This document shows positions 1 to 8,809 of a stretch of DNA of 64,000 nt, piece by piece. Under the pieces are notes generated by a model that saw nothing but the letters and a program-made list of their open reading frames with translations, searched no databases and was not told the origin of the DNA. Origin of the DNA: Cladorhizidae sp. MBARI D1340-BT2 (lineage: Eukaryota > Porifera > Demospongiae > Poecilosclerida > Cladorhizidae); contig JAQNBH010000008.1 in NCBI GenBank assembly GCA_028752905.1, forward strand, positions 4,144,025-4,208,024. Direction: 5' to 3'. A program made the translations under genes and the position numbers. Within the stretch, counting starts at the first letter, position 1; each line of letters starts with the position of its first letter.

Positions 1-522
1 CTCTGAGGAGAATGATCCTAGGCACAACACAAGATAAACCAGCTGCCTATAAAAGAACAAGAGACTTCGAGAGAGGAGGAGAAGGAGTAATCAACAAGCT
101 GGAAGAAAGAAGGAAAGCCCCTCAACAAACTAACTCCTCAATGAACTGAAGAGAGACTCAGAACTGAGCTGACTTGGCTCTGTGTAATATATAATTTGGT
201 AGAAAACAATAGGAGTAATGATGTATTGATAGACGTGGTCGTGTACATCATTTTGTTATTGTTGATTATAATCAACTTACCTTATACAGAAAAGGAGGGC
301 AGAGGTCTAGAGAGAGAGAGAGAAGACTGTTTGATTATATACTTGGTCTAGATAAGGCTATTGTGAGAGAGAAGCAATAGTAAGGTCTGGGCGTCAAAGA
401 AAGCGAACCTGGAAAGAGAAGTTGTGCTGAGACTTCTTCTGAAGATTTATATTGTTAGGAAGTAATATTCCGGCAATTGCCGTATAGGTTTGGACCGAAA
501 ACGCCCACTTCACGAAAACCAC

Positions 523-585
<63 letters not shown>

Positions 586-697
586 CACAGTATCATATTA
601 TGGTGAGACATGAATAGAAGTACACTGAAGGACAACTAGCCTACCTATGTGACTAGTAGCAATGGATAAAAATTATTAAATTAATATAAATAATTTA
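1..697 (+). repeat. Unit 0 core (5' truncated by window edge)
   Basis: Starts inside the short ORF, whose stop codon is at 147-149. TATAAAAG is at 48-55, the Sm-like AATTTGG at 193-199, the 9-bp stem-loop at 217-252, the 16-bp palindrome at 261-276, a 6-bp hairpin at 358-380 and CGGCAATTGCCG at 471-482. Poly(T) is 525-581 (57 nt, the shortest seen), then an AT-rich spacer to 697. Confidence 0.93.
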
Positions 698-1437
698 TGT
701 AGTGTATAATGCACACAGTGCAGGCACTAATGAGGGGCATCATATGTAGTGTATAATGCACACAGTGCAGGCACTAATGAGAGGCATCATATGTAGTGTA
801 TAATGCACACAGTGCAGCCACTAATGAGAGGCATCATATGTAGTGTATAATGCACACAGTGCAGGCACTAATGAGAGGCATCATATGTAGTGTATAATGC
901 ACACAGTGCAGGCACTAATGAGAGGCATCATATGTAGTGTATAATGCACACAGTGCAGGCACTAATGAGAGGCATCATATGTAGTGTATAATGCACACAG
1001 TGCAGGCACTAATGAGAGGCATCATATGTAGTGTATAATGCACACAGTGCAGCCACTAATGAGAGGCATCATATGTAGTGTATAATGCACACAGTGCAGG
1101 CACTAATGAGAGGCATCATATGTAGTGTATAATGCACACAGTGCAGGCACTAATGAGAGGCATCATATGTAGTGTATAATGCACACAGTGCAGGCACTAA
1201 TGAGAGTATTCATATGTAGTGTATAATGCACACAGTGCAGGCACTAATGAGAGGCATCATATGTAGTGTATAATGCACACAGTGCAGCCACTAATGAGAG
1301 GCATCATATGTAGTGTATAATGCACACAGTGCAGGCACTAATGAGAGGCATCATATGTAGTGTATAATGCACACAGTGCAGGCACTAATGAGAGGCATCA
1401 TATGTAGTGTATAATGCACACAGTGCAGGCACTAATG
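698..1437 (+). repeat. 47-bp minisatellite, unit 0 (15.7 copies)
   Basis: Consensus copy begins TGTAGTGTATAATGCACAC and ends GAGAGGCATCATA. Copy 1 has GAGGGG instead of GAGAGG. Copies 3, 8 and 13 read GCCAC where the others read GGCAC. Copy 11 ends GAGTATTCATA. The last copy stops after CACTAATG, 35 bases in, and is joined to E by CGT. 47 is not a multiple of 3 and every frame meets stops within two copies, so the array is non-coding. Same variant order as units 4 and 5. Confidence 0.97.
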
Positions 1438-1440
1438 CGT

Positions 1441-1990
1441 GGGATACTAAACATGGTTGGTGTGAGGGATACTAAACATGGTTGGTGTGAGGGATACTAA
1501 ACATGGTTGGTGTGAGGGATACTAAACATGGTTGGTGTGTGGGATACTAAACATGGTTGGTGTGAGGGATACTAAACATGGTTGGTGTGAGGGATACTAA
1601 ACATGGTTGGTGTGTGGGATACTAAACATGGTTGGTGTGTGGGATACTAAACATGGTTGGTGTGTGGGATACTAAACATGGTTGGTGTGAGGGATACTAA
1701 ACATGGTTGGTGTGTGGGATACTAAACATGGTTGGTGTGAGGGATACTAAACATGGTTGGTGTGAGGGATACTAAACATGGTTGGTGTGAGGGATACTAA
1801 ACATGGTTGGTGTGTGGGATACTAAACATGGTTGGTGTGAGGGATACTAAACATGGTTGGTGTGTGGGATACTAAACATGGTTGGTGTGAGGGATACTAA
1901 ACATGGTTGGTGTGAGGGATACTAAACATGGTTGGTGTGTGGGATACTAAACATGGTTGGTGTGAGGGATACTAAACATGGTTGGTGTGA
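1441..1990 (+). repeat. 25-bp minisatellite, unit 0 (22 copies)
   Basis: Each copy reads GGGATACTAAACATGGTTGG then TGTG and a final A or T. The final bases in order are AAATAATTTAT then AAATATAATAA. Apart from this A/T switch I see no other variation. The G-rich strand is the plus strand. Period 25 shifts frame at every copy, so it does not encode a repeat protein. Confidence 0.97.
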
Positions 1991-2070
1991 CTAGCTGTTG
2001 CTTAGCAGTGTAGACATCCACACTGGTGGACTAGCTGTTGCTTAGCAGTGTAGACATCCACACTGGTGGA
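1991..2070 (+). repeat. Two tandem 40-bp repeats (representative, unit 1)
   Basis: Two perfect copies begin CTAGCTGTTGCTTAGCAG and end CACACTGGTGGA. Each carries CAGTGT and ACACTG as inverted arms 8 bases apart. All full units have exactly two copies at the same distance from the core, unlike the flanking 25-bp and 47-bp arrays, which vary freely. No function is recognised. Confidence 0.95.
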
Positions 2071-2197
2071 CTTGGCCACAACGATGATGCTTCTGGTGAG
2101 TCTAGAGATGACTAGGTCTAGTGCTACATGTGTGTCTAGAGATGACTATGTATATTGGGAAGTGTGGTAGCACTCTCTATATTGGGAAGTGTGGTAG

Positions 2198-2230
2198 TGT
2201 CAGAGAAAGCCCTGACAGCGGAAGCTGTTA
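2198..2230 (+). other. Overlapping, mutually exclusive hairpins (unit 1)
   Basis: TGTCAG (2198-2203) can pair with CTGACA (2212-2217). TGACAGC (2213-2219) can instead pair with GCTGTTA (2224-2230) around a GGAA loop, which fits the GNRA tetraloop pattern in RNA; one pair of that 7-bp stem is a G-U. The arms overlap, so only one hairpin can form at a time. Cores 10, 11, 15 and 16 carry GATGTTA, which removes one G-C pair of the second stem. Whether this region is transcribed is unknown. Confidence 0.5.
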
Positions 2231-2275
2231 GAGGGGAAACACCGGCAGAGGGAGGTTGACACTACACACCCACAA

Positions 2276-2539
2276 GTGGCAGTAGACACCCACCAACTCA
2301 GAACCAAAACCGCAACTATGGATCATCCCACTTGGACAGCAGAGACCCCTGATTGGTTGGAAAAAGGAACTCCTGATTGGTCAGATCAGTCTCTGAGGAG
2401 AATGATCCTAGGCACAACACAAGATAAACCAGCTGCCTATAAAAGAACAAGAGACTTCGAGAGAGGAGGAGAAGGAGTAATCAACAAGCTGGAAGAAAGA
2501 AGGAAAGCCCCTCAACAAACTAACTCCTCAATGAACTGA
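2276..2539 (+). other. Short ORF in core, probably not a gene (unit 1 reference)
   Basis: The 87-codon frame opens with GTG. The first ATG is at 2318-2320, giving 73 residues from MDHPTWTAETP to TNSSMN. I recognise no domain, signal peptide or membrane segment. The product would be hydrophilic and rich in E, K and R. Its apparent internal repeat (TPDW twice) is only the translation of the two CCAAT-box duplications. The TATAAAAG box lies inside the frame, so a transcript from it would start within the ORF. Units are too alike to test for selection. A plain chance ORF is the best reading. Confidence 0.3.
2352..2445 (+). promoter_or_regulatory. Candidate Pol II promoter: two CCAAT boxes and a TATA box
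   Basis: ATTGG (inverted CCAAT) occurs at 2352-2356 and 2376-2380, each within a CCTGATTGG context 24 bp apart. TATAAAAG is at 2438-2445. A start site about 30 nt downstream would fall near 2468, putting the CCAAT boxes roughly 90-115 nt upstream, which is the usual spacing. Every core has the same arrangement, with TATAAAAG at 4711, 6984, 9257, 11753, 14151, 16421, 22360, 29289, 34090, 40010, 42282, 44508, 51437, 56191 and 62112. Motifs are seen directly; promoter activity is inferred. Confidence 0.55.
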
Positions 2540-2582
2540 AGAGAGACTCAGAACTGAGCTGACTTGGCTCTGTGTAATATAT

Positions 2583-2642
2583 AATTTGGTAGAAAACAAT
2601 AGGAGTAATGATGTATTGATAGACGTGGTCGTGTACATCATT
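2583..2642 (+). ncRNA. Sm-like site followed by stem-loop (possible small RNA 3' part)
   Basis: AATTTGG at 2583-2589 fits the loose Sm consensus (purine, A, 3-6 U, G, purine). It is followed 17 nt later by AATGATGTA (2607-2615) pairing perfectly with TACATCATT (2634-2642) around an 18-nt loop. An Sm site just before a 3' stem-loop is typical of spliceosomal and spliced-leader RNAs. Counted from the TATA-predicted start, the RNA would be about 175 nt. I find no U1, U2, U4 or U5 signature and no clear splice donor near its 5' end, so identity is speculative. Confidence 0.25.
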
Positions 2643-2650
2643 TTGTTATT

Positions 2651-2666
2651 GTTGATTATAATCAAC
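2651..2666. other. Perfect 16-bp palindrome (unit 1)
   Basis: GTTGATTATAATCAAC is its own reverse complement and starts 9 bp after the stem-loop. It is present in every complete core. It could be a dimer-binding site or a cruciform seed; no protein is identified. Confidence 0.6.
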
Positions 2667-2747
2667 TTACCTTATACAGAAAAGGAGGGCAGAGGTCTAG
2701 AGAGAGAGAGAGAAGACTGTTTGATTATATACTTGGTCTAGATAAGG

Positions 2748-2872
2748 CTATTGTGAGAGAGAAGCAATAGTAAGGTCTGGGCGTCAAAGAAAGCGAACCT
2801 GGAAAGAGAAGTTGTGCTGAGACTTCTTCTGAAGATTTATATTGTTAGGAAGTAATATTCCGGCAATTGCCG
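2748..2872. other. Hairpin and 12-bp palindrome upstream of poly(T) (unit 1)
   Basis: CTATTG (2748-2753) pairs with CAATAG (2765-2770) around 11 purine-rich bases. CGGCAATTGCCG at 2861-2872 is a perfect palindrome. Between them I see no coding or RNA-gene signal. A (GA)n-rich stretch lies just before, at about 2697-2712. Confidence 0.5.
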
Positions 2873-2912
2873 TATAGGTTTGGACCGAAAACGCCCACTT
2901 CACGAAAACCAC

Positions 2913-2914
<2 letters not shown>

Positions 2915-2983
<69 letters not shown>

Positions 2984-2988
2984 CACAG
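2915..2988 (+). other. Poly(T) tract with acceptor-like CAG (unit 1)
   Basis: A 65-nt T run (2915-2979) is followed by ACTTCACAG, giving a long pyrimidine tract ending in CAG, like a 3' splice site. ACTTCAC also occurs just upstream of the tract, so a 7-bp direct repeat brackets GAAAACCACAC plus the T run. Read on the minus strand it is a genomic A run of about 60 nt. Tract lengths across units are 57-67 nt. Confidence 0.6.
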
Positions 2989-3095
2989 TATCATATTATG
3001 GTGAGACATGAATAGAAGTACACTGAAGGACAACTAGCCTACCTATGTGACTAGTAGCAATGGATAAAAATTATTAAATTAATATAAATAATTTA

Positions 3096-3835
3096 TGTAG
3101 TGTATAATGCACACAGTGCAGGCACTAATGAGGGGCATCATATGTAGTGTATAATGCACACAGTGCAGGCACTAATGAGAGGCATCATATGTAGTGTATA
3201 ATGCACACAGTGCAGCCACTAATGAGAGGCATCATATGTAGTGTATAATGCACACAGTGCAGCCACTAATGAGAGGCATCATATGTAGTGTATAATGCAC
3301 ACAGTGCAGGCACTAATGAGAGGCATCATATGTAGTGTATAATGCACACAGTGCAGGCACTAATGAGAGGCATCATATGTAGTGTATAATGCACACAGTG
3401 CAGGCACTAATGAGAGGCATCATATGTAGTGTATAATGCACACAGTGCAGCCACTAATGAGAGGCATCATATGTAGTGTATAATGCACACAGTGCAGGCA
3501 CTAATGAGAGGCATCATATGTAGTGTATAATGCACACAGTGCAGGCACTAATGAGAGGCATCATATGTAGTGTATAATGCACACAGTGCAGGCACTAATG
3601 AGAGTATTCATATGTAGTGTATAATGCACACAGTGCAGGCACTAATGAGAGGCATCATATGTAGTGTATAATGCACACAGTGCAGCCACTAATGAGAGGC
3701 ATCATATGTAGTGTATAATGCACACAGTGCAGGCACTAATGAGAGGCATCATATGTAGTGTATAATGCACACAGTGCAGGCACTAATGAGAGGCATCATA
3801 TGTAGTGTATAATGCACACAGTGCAGGCACTAATG
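3096..3835 (+). repeat. 47-bp minisatellite, unit 1 (15.7 copies)
   Basis: As unit 0 but copy 4 also reads GCCAC. Units 2, 3 and 6 share this subtype, which defines the second short-array family. Confidence 0.97.
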
Positions 3836-3838
3836 CGT

Positions 3839-4263
3839 GGGATACTAAACATGGTTGGTGTGAGGGATACTAAACATGGTTGGTGTGAGGGATACTAAAC
3901 ATGGTTGGTGTGAGGGATACTAAACATGGTTGGTGTGTGGGATACTAAACATGGTTGGTGTGAGGGATACTAAACATGGTTGGTGTGAGGGATACTAAAC
4001 ATGGTTGGTGTGAGGGATACTAAACATGGTTGGTGTGAGGGATACTAAACATGGTTGGTGTGAGGGATACTAAACATGGTTGGTGTGTGGGATACTAAAC
4101 ATGGTTGGTGTGAGGGATACTAAACATGGTTGGTGTGAGGGATACTAAACATGGTTGGTGTGTGGGATACTAAACATGGTTGGTGTGAGGGATACTAAAC
4201 ATGGTTGGTGTGTGGGATACTAAACATGGTTGGTGTGAGGGATACTAAACATGGTTGGTGTGA
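3839..4263 (+). repeat. 25-bp minisatellite, unit 1 (17 copies)
   Basis: Final-base order AAATAAAAATAATATAA. The same order appears to recur in the 17-copy arrays of units 2, 3, 6, 7, 11 and 12. Confidence 0.96.
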
Positions 4264-5185
4264 CTAGCTGTTGCTTAGCAGTGTAGACATCCACACTGGT
4301 GGACTAGCTGTTGCTTAGCAGTGTAGACATCCACACTGGTGGACTTGGCCACAACGATGATGCTTCTGGTGAGTCTAGAGATGACTAGGTCTAGTGCTAC
4401 ATGTGTGTCTAGAGATGACTATGTATATTGGGAAGTGTGGTAGCACTCTCTATATTGGGAAGTGTGGTAGTGTCAGAGAAAGCCCTGACAGCGGAAGCTG
4501 TTAGAGGGGAAACACCGTCAGAGGGAGGTTGACACTACACACCCACAAGTGGCAGTAGACACCCACCAACTCAGAACCAAAACCGCAACTATGGATCATC
4601 CCACTTGGACAGCAGAGACCCCTGATTGGTTGGAAAAAGGAACTCCTGATTGGTCAGATCAGTCTCTGAGGAGAATGATCCTAGGCACAACACAAGATAA
4701 ACCAGCTGCCTATAAAAGAACAAGAGACTTCGAGAGAGGAGGAGAAGGAGTAATCAACAAGCTGGAAGAAAGAAGGAAAGCCCCTCAACAAACTAACTCC
4801 TCAATGAACTGAAGAGAGACTCAGAACTGAGCTGACTTGGCTCTGTGTAATATATAATTTGGTAGAAAACAATAGGAGTAATGATGTATTGATAGACGTG
4901 GTCGTGTACATCATTTTGTTATTGTTGATTATAATCAACTTACCTTATACAGAAAAGGAGGGCAGAGGTCTAGAGAGAGAGAGAGAAGACTGTTTGATTA
5001 TATACTTGGTCTAGATAAGGCTATTGTGAGAGAGAAGCAATAGTAAGGTCTGGGCGTCAAAGAAAGCGAACCTGGAAAGAGAAGTTGTGCTGAGACTTCT
5101 TCTGAAGATTTATATTGTTAGGAAGTAATATTCCGGCAATTGCCGTATAGGTTTGGACCGAAAACGCCCACTTCACGAAAACCAC

Positions 5186-5242
<57 letters not shown>

Positions 5243-5368
5243 CTTTTTTTTTACTTCACAGTATCATATTATGGTGAGACATGAATAGAAGTACACTGAA
5301 GGACAACTAGCCTACCTATGTGACTAGTAGCAATGGATAAAAATTATTAAATTAATATAAATAATTTA
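4264..5368 (+). repeat. Unit 2 core block
   Basis: ORF at 4549-4812 (first ATG at 4591). TATAAAAG at 4711-4718. CACCGT variant. Poly(T) 5188-5252 (65 nt) is interrupted by one C at 5243, a mark shared only with unit 3. Confidence 0.95.
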
Positions 5369-6108
5369 TGTAGTGTATAATGCACACAGTGCAGGCACTA
5401 ATGAGGGGCATCATATGTAGTGTATAATGCACACAGTGCAGGCACTAATGAGAGGCATCATATGTAGTGTATAATGCACACAGTGCAGCCACTAATGAGA
5501 GGCATCATATGTAGTGTATAATGCACACAGTGCAGCCACTAATGAGAGGCATCATATGTAGTGTATAATGCACACAGTGCAGGCACTAATGAGAGGCATC
5601 ATATGTAGTGTATAATGCACACAGTGCAGGCACTAATGAGAGGCATCATATGTAGTGTATAATGCACACAGTGCAGGCACTAATGAGAGGCATCATATGT
5701 AGTGTATAATGCACACAGTGCAGCCACTAATGAGAGGCATCATATGTAGTGTATAATGCACACAGTGCAGGCACTAATGAGAGGCATCATATGTAGTGTA
5801 TAATGCACACAGTGCAGGCACTAATGAGAGGCATCATATGTAGTGTATAATGCACACAGTGCAGGCACTAATGAGAGTATTCATATGTAGTGTATAATGC
5901 ACACAGTGCAGGCACTAATGAGAGGCATCATATGTAGTGTATAATGCACACAGTGCAGCCACTAATGAGAGGCATCATATGTAGTGTATAATGCACACAG
6001 TGCAGGCACTAATGAGAGGCATCATATGTAGTGTATAATGCACACAGTGCAGGCACTAATGAGAGGCATCATATGTAGTGTATAATGCACACAGTGCAGG
6101 CACTAATG
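5369..6108 (+). repeat. 47-bp minisatellite, unit 2 (15.7 copies)
   Basis: 740 bp, unit-1 subtype with GCCAC at copies 3, 4, 8 and 13 and GAGTATTC at copy 11. Confidence 0.97.
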
Positions 6109-6111
6109 CGT

Positions 6112-6536
6112 GGGATACTAAACATGGTTGGTGTGAGGGATACTAAACATGGTTGGTGTGAGGGATACTAAACATGGTTGGTGTGAGGGATACTAAACAT
6201 GGTTGGTGTGTGGGATACTAAACATGGTTGGTGTGAGGGATACTAAACATGGTTGGTGTGAGGGATACTAAACATGGTTGGTGTGAGGGATACTAAACAT
6301 GGTTGGTGTGAGGGATACTAAACATGGTTGGTGTGAGGGATACTAAACATGGTTGGTGTGTGGGATACTAAACATGGTTGGTGTGAGGGATACTAAACAT
6401 GGTTGGTGTGAGGGATACTAAACATGGTTGGTGTGTGGGATACTAAACATGGTTGGTGTGAGGGATACTAAACATGGTTGGTGTGTGGGATACTAAACAT
6501 GGTTGGTGTGAGGGATACTAAACATGGTTGGTGTGA
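6112..6536 (+). repeat. 25-bp minisatellite, unit 2 (17 copies)
   Basis: 425 bp with the same final-base order as unit 1. Confidence 0.96.
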
Positions 6537-7458
6537 CTAGCTGTTGCTTAGCAGTGTAGACATCCACACTGGTGGACTAGCTGTTGCTTAGCAGTGTAGA
6601 CATCCACACTGGTGGACTTGGCCACAACGATGATGCTTCTGGTGAGTCTAGAGATGACTAGGTCTAGTGCTACATGTGTGTCTAGAGATGACTATGTATA
6701 TTGGGAAGTGTGGTAGCACTCTCTATATTGGGAAGTGTGGTAGTGTCAGAGAAAGCCCTGACAGCGGAAGCTGTTAGAGGGGAAACACCGTCAGAGGGAG
6801 GTTGACACTACACACCCACAAGTGGCAGTAGACACCCACCAACTCAGAACCAAAACCGCAACTATGGATCATCCCACTTGGACAGCAGAGACCCCTGATT
6901 GGTTGGAAAAAGGAACTCCTGATTGGTCAGATCAGTCTCTGAGGAGAATGATCCTAGGCACAACACAAGATAAACCAGCTGCCTATAAAAGAACAAGAGA
7001 CTTCGAGAGAGGAGGAGAAGGAGTAATCAACAAGCTGGAAGAAAGAAGGAAAGCCCCTCAACAAACTAACTCCTCAATGAACTGAAGAGAGACTCAGAAC
7101 TGAGCTGACTTGGCTCTGTGTAATATATAATTTGGTAGAAAACAATAGGAGTAATGATGTATTGATAGACGTGGTCGTGTACATCATTTTGTTATTGTTG
7201 ATTATAATCAACTTACCTTATACAGAAAAGGAGGGCAGAGGTCTAGAGAGAGAGAGAGAAGACTGTTTGATTATATACTTGGTCTAGATAAGGCTATTGT
7301 GAGAGAGAAGCAATAGTAAGGTCTGGGCGTCAAAGAAAGCGAACCTGGAAAGAGAAGTTGTGCTGAGACTTCTTCTGAAGATTTATATTGTTAGGAAGTA
7401 ATATTCCGGCAATTGCCGTATAGGTTTGGACCGAAAACGCCCACTTCACGAAAACCAC

Positions 7459-7515
<57 letters not shown>

Positions 7516-7641
7516 CTTTTTTTTTACTTCACAGTATCATATTATGGTGAGACATGAATAGAAGTACACTGAAGGACAACTAGCCTACCTATGTGACTAG
7601 TAGCAATGGATAAAAATTATTAAATTAATATAAATAATTTA
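6537..7641 (+). repeat. Unit 3 core block
   Basis: ORF at 6822-7085, TATAAAAG at 6984-6991, CACCGT variant. Poly(T) 7461-7525 (65 nt) has a C at the same tract position as unit 2 (7516), so units 2 and 3 look like very recent copies of each other. Confidence 0.95.
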
Positions 7642-8381
7642 TGTAGTGTATAATGCACACAGTGCAGGCACTAATGAGGGGCATCATATGTAGTGTATAA
7701 TGCACACAGTGCAGGCACTAATGAGAGGCATCATATGTAGTGTATAATGCACACAGTGCAGCCACTAATGAGAGGCATCATATGTAGTGTATAATGCACA
7801 CAGTGCAGCCACTAATGAGAGGCATCATATGTAGTGTATAATGCACACAGTGCAGGCACTAATGAGAGGCATCATATGTAGTGTATAATGCACACAGTGC
7901 AGGCACTAATGAGAGGCATCATATGTAGTGTATAATGCACACAGTGCAGGCACTAATGAGAGGCATCATATGTAGTGTATAATGCACACAGTGCAGCCAC
8001 TAATGAGAGGCATCATATGTAGTGTATAATGCACACAGTGCAGGCACTAATGAGAGGCATCATATGTAGTGTATAATGCACACAGTGCAGGCACTAATGA
8101 GAGGCATCATATGTAGTGTATAATGCACACAGTGCAGGCACTAATGAGAGTATTCATATGTAGTGTATAATGCACACAGTGCAGGCACTAATGAGAGGCA
8201 TCATATGTAGTGTATAATGCACACAGTGCAGCCACTAATGAGAGGCATCATATGTAGTGTATAATGCACACAGTGCAGGCACTAATGAGAGGCATCATAT
8301 GTAGTGTATAATGCACACAGTGCAGGCACTAATGAGAGGCATCATATGTAGTGTATAATGCACACAGTGCAGGCACTAATG
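7642..8381 (+). repeat. 47-bp minisatellite, unit 3 (15.7 copies)
   Basis: 740 bp, same variant order as unit 2. Confidence 0.97.
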
Positions 8382-8384
8382 CGT

Positions 8385-8809
8385 GGGATACTAAACATGG
8401 TTGGTGTGAGGGATACTAAACATGGTTGGTGTGAGGGATACTAAACATGGTTGGTGTGAGGGATACTAAACATGGTTGGTGTGTGGGATACTAAACATGG
8501 TTGGTGTGAGGGATACTAAACATGGTTGGTGTGAGGGATACTAAACATGGTTGGTGTGAGGGATACTAAACATGGTTGGTGTGAGGGATACTAAACATGG
8601 TTGGTGTGAGGGATACTAAACATGGTTGGTGTGTGGGATACTAAACATGGTTGGTGTGAGGGATACTAAACATGGTTGGTGTGAGGGATACTAAACATGG
8701 TTGGTGTGTGGGATACTAAACATGGTTGGTGTGAGGGATACTAAACATGGTTGGTGTGTGGGATACTAAACATGGTTGGTGTGAGGGATACTAAACATGG
8801 TTGGTGTGA
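8385..8809 (+). repeat. 25-bp minisatellite, unit 3 (17 copies)
   Basis: 425 bp, same final-base order as unit 2. Confidence 0.96.

Larger units (their letters stand above)
1991..3095 (+). repeat. Unit 1 core block (reference copy)
   Basis: Complete core used here as the reference. After the 2x40-bp repeat it holds two duplications: GTCTAGAGATGACTA at 2100-2114 and 2134-2148, and TATATTGGGAAGTGTGGTAG at 2151-2170 and 2178-2197. Then come overlapping hairpins (2198-2230), the ORF (2276-2539), CCAAT/TATA motifs, the Sm-like site with stem-loop, palindromes, poly(T) 2915-2979 (65 nt), and a spacer that is AT-rich from about 3060. It has the CACCGG variant just upstream of the ORF, shared with cores 5, 9 and 14. 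Confidence 0.95.

Noticed and set aside
698..1990. Repeat-protein gene in the 47-bp or 25-bp arrays
   Set aside because: Neither period is a multiple of three. The ATG in each 25-bp copy, despite a good Kozak context, meets TAA in the next copy, as do frames in the 47-bp array.
2276..2539. 87-codon ORF repeated in 12 units (104 codons in four more) as a tandem gene family
   Set aside because: GTG start, no recognised domain, promoter motifs inside the frame, apparent protein repeat produced by duplicated CCAAT boxes, and near-identical cores that give no test of selection. Kept only as a described ORF.
2468..2642. Spliced-leader RNA gene
   Set aside because: Tandem layout, Sm-like site and stem-loop fit, but there is no clear GT donor shortly after the predicted start.
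2697..2712. GA run as telomeric repeat
   Set aside because: A short simple GA stretch within a single-copy core, with no telomere motif in tandem.
2071..2914. rRNA, 5S or tRNA gene, or rDNA intergenic spacer
   Set aside because: No rRNA sequence, no box A/box B pair and no cloverleaf that I could see. A spacer origin cannot be excluded without a search.
2198..2914. Solo LTR of a retrotransposon
   Set aside because: CCAAT and TATA boxes fit an LTR U3, but I found no convincing TG...CA ends, no AATAAA and no tRNA primer-binding site.
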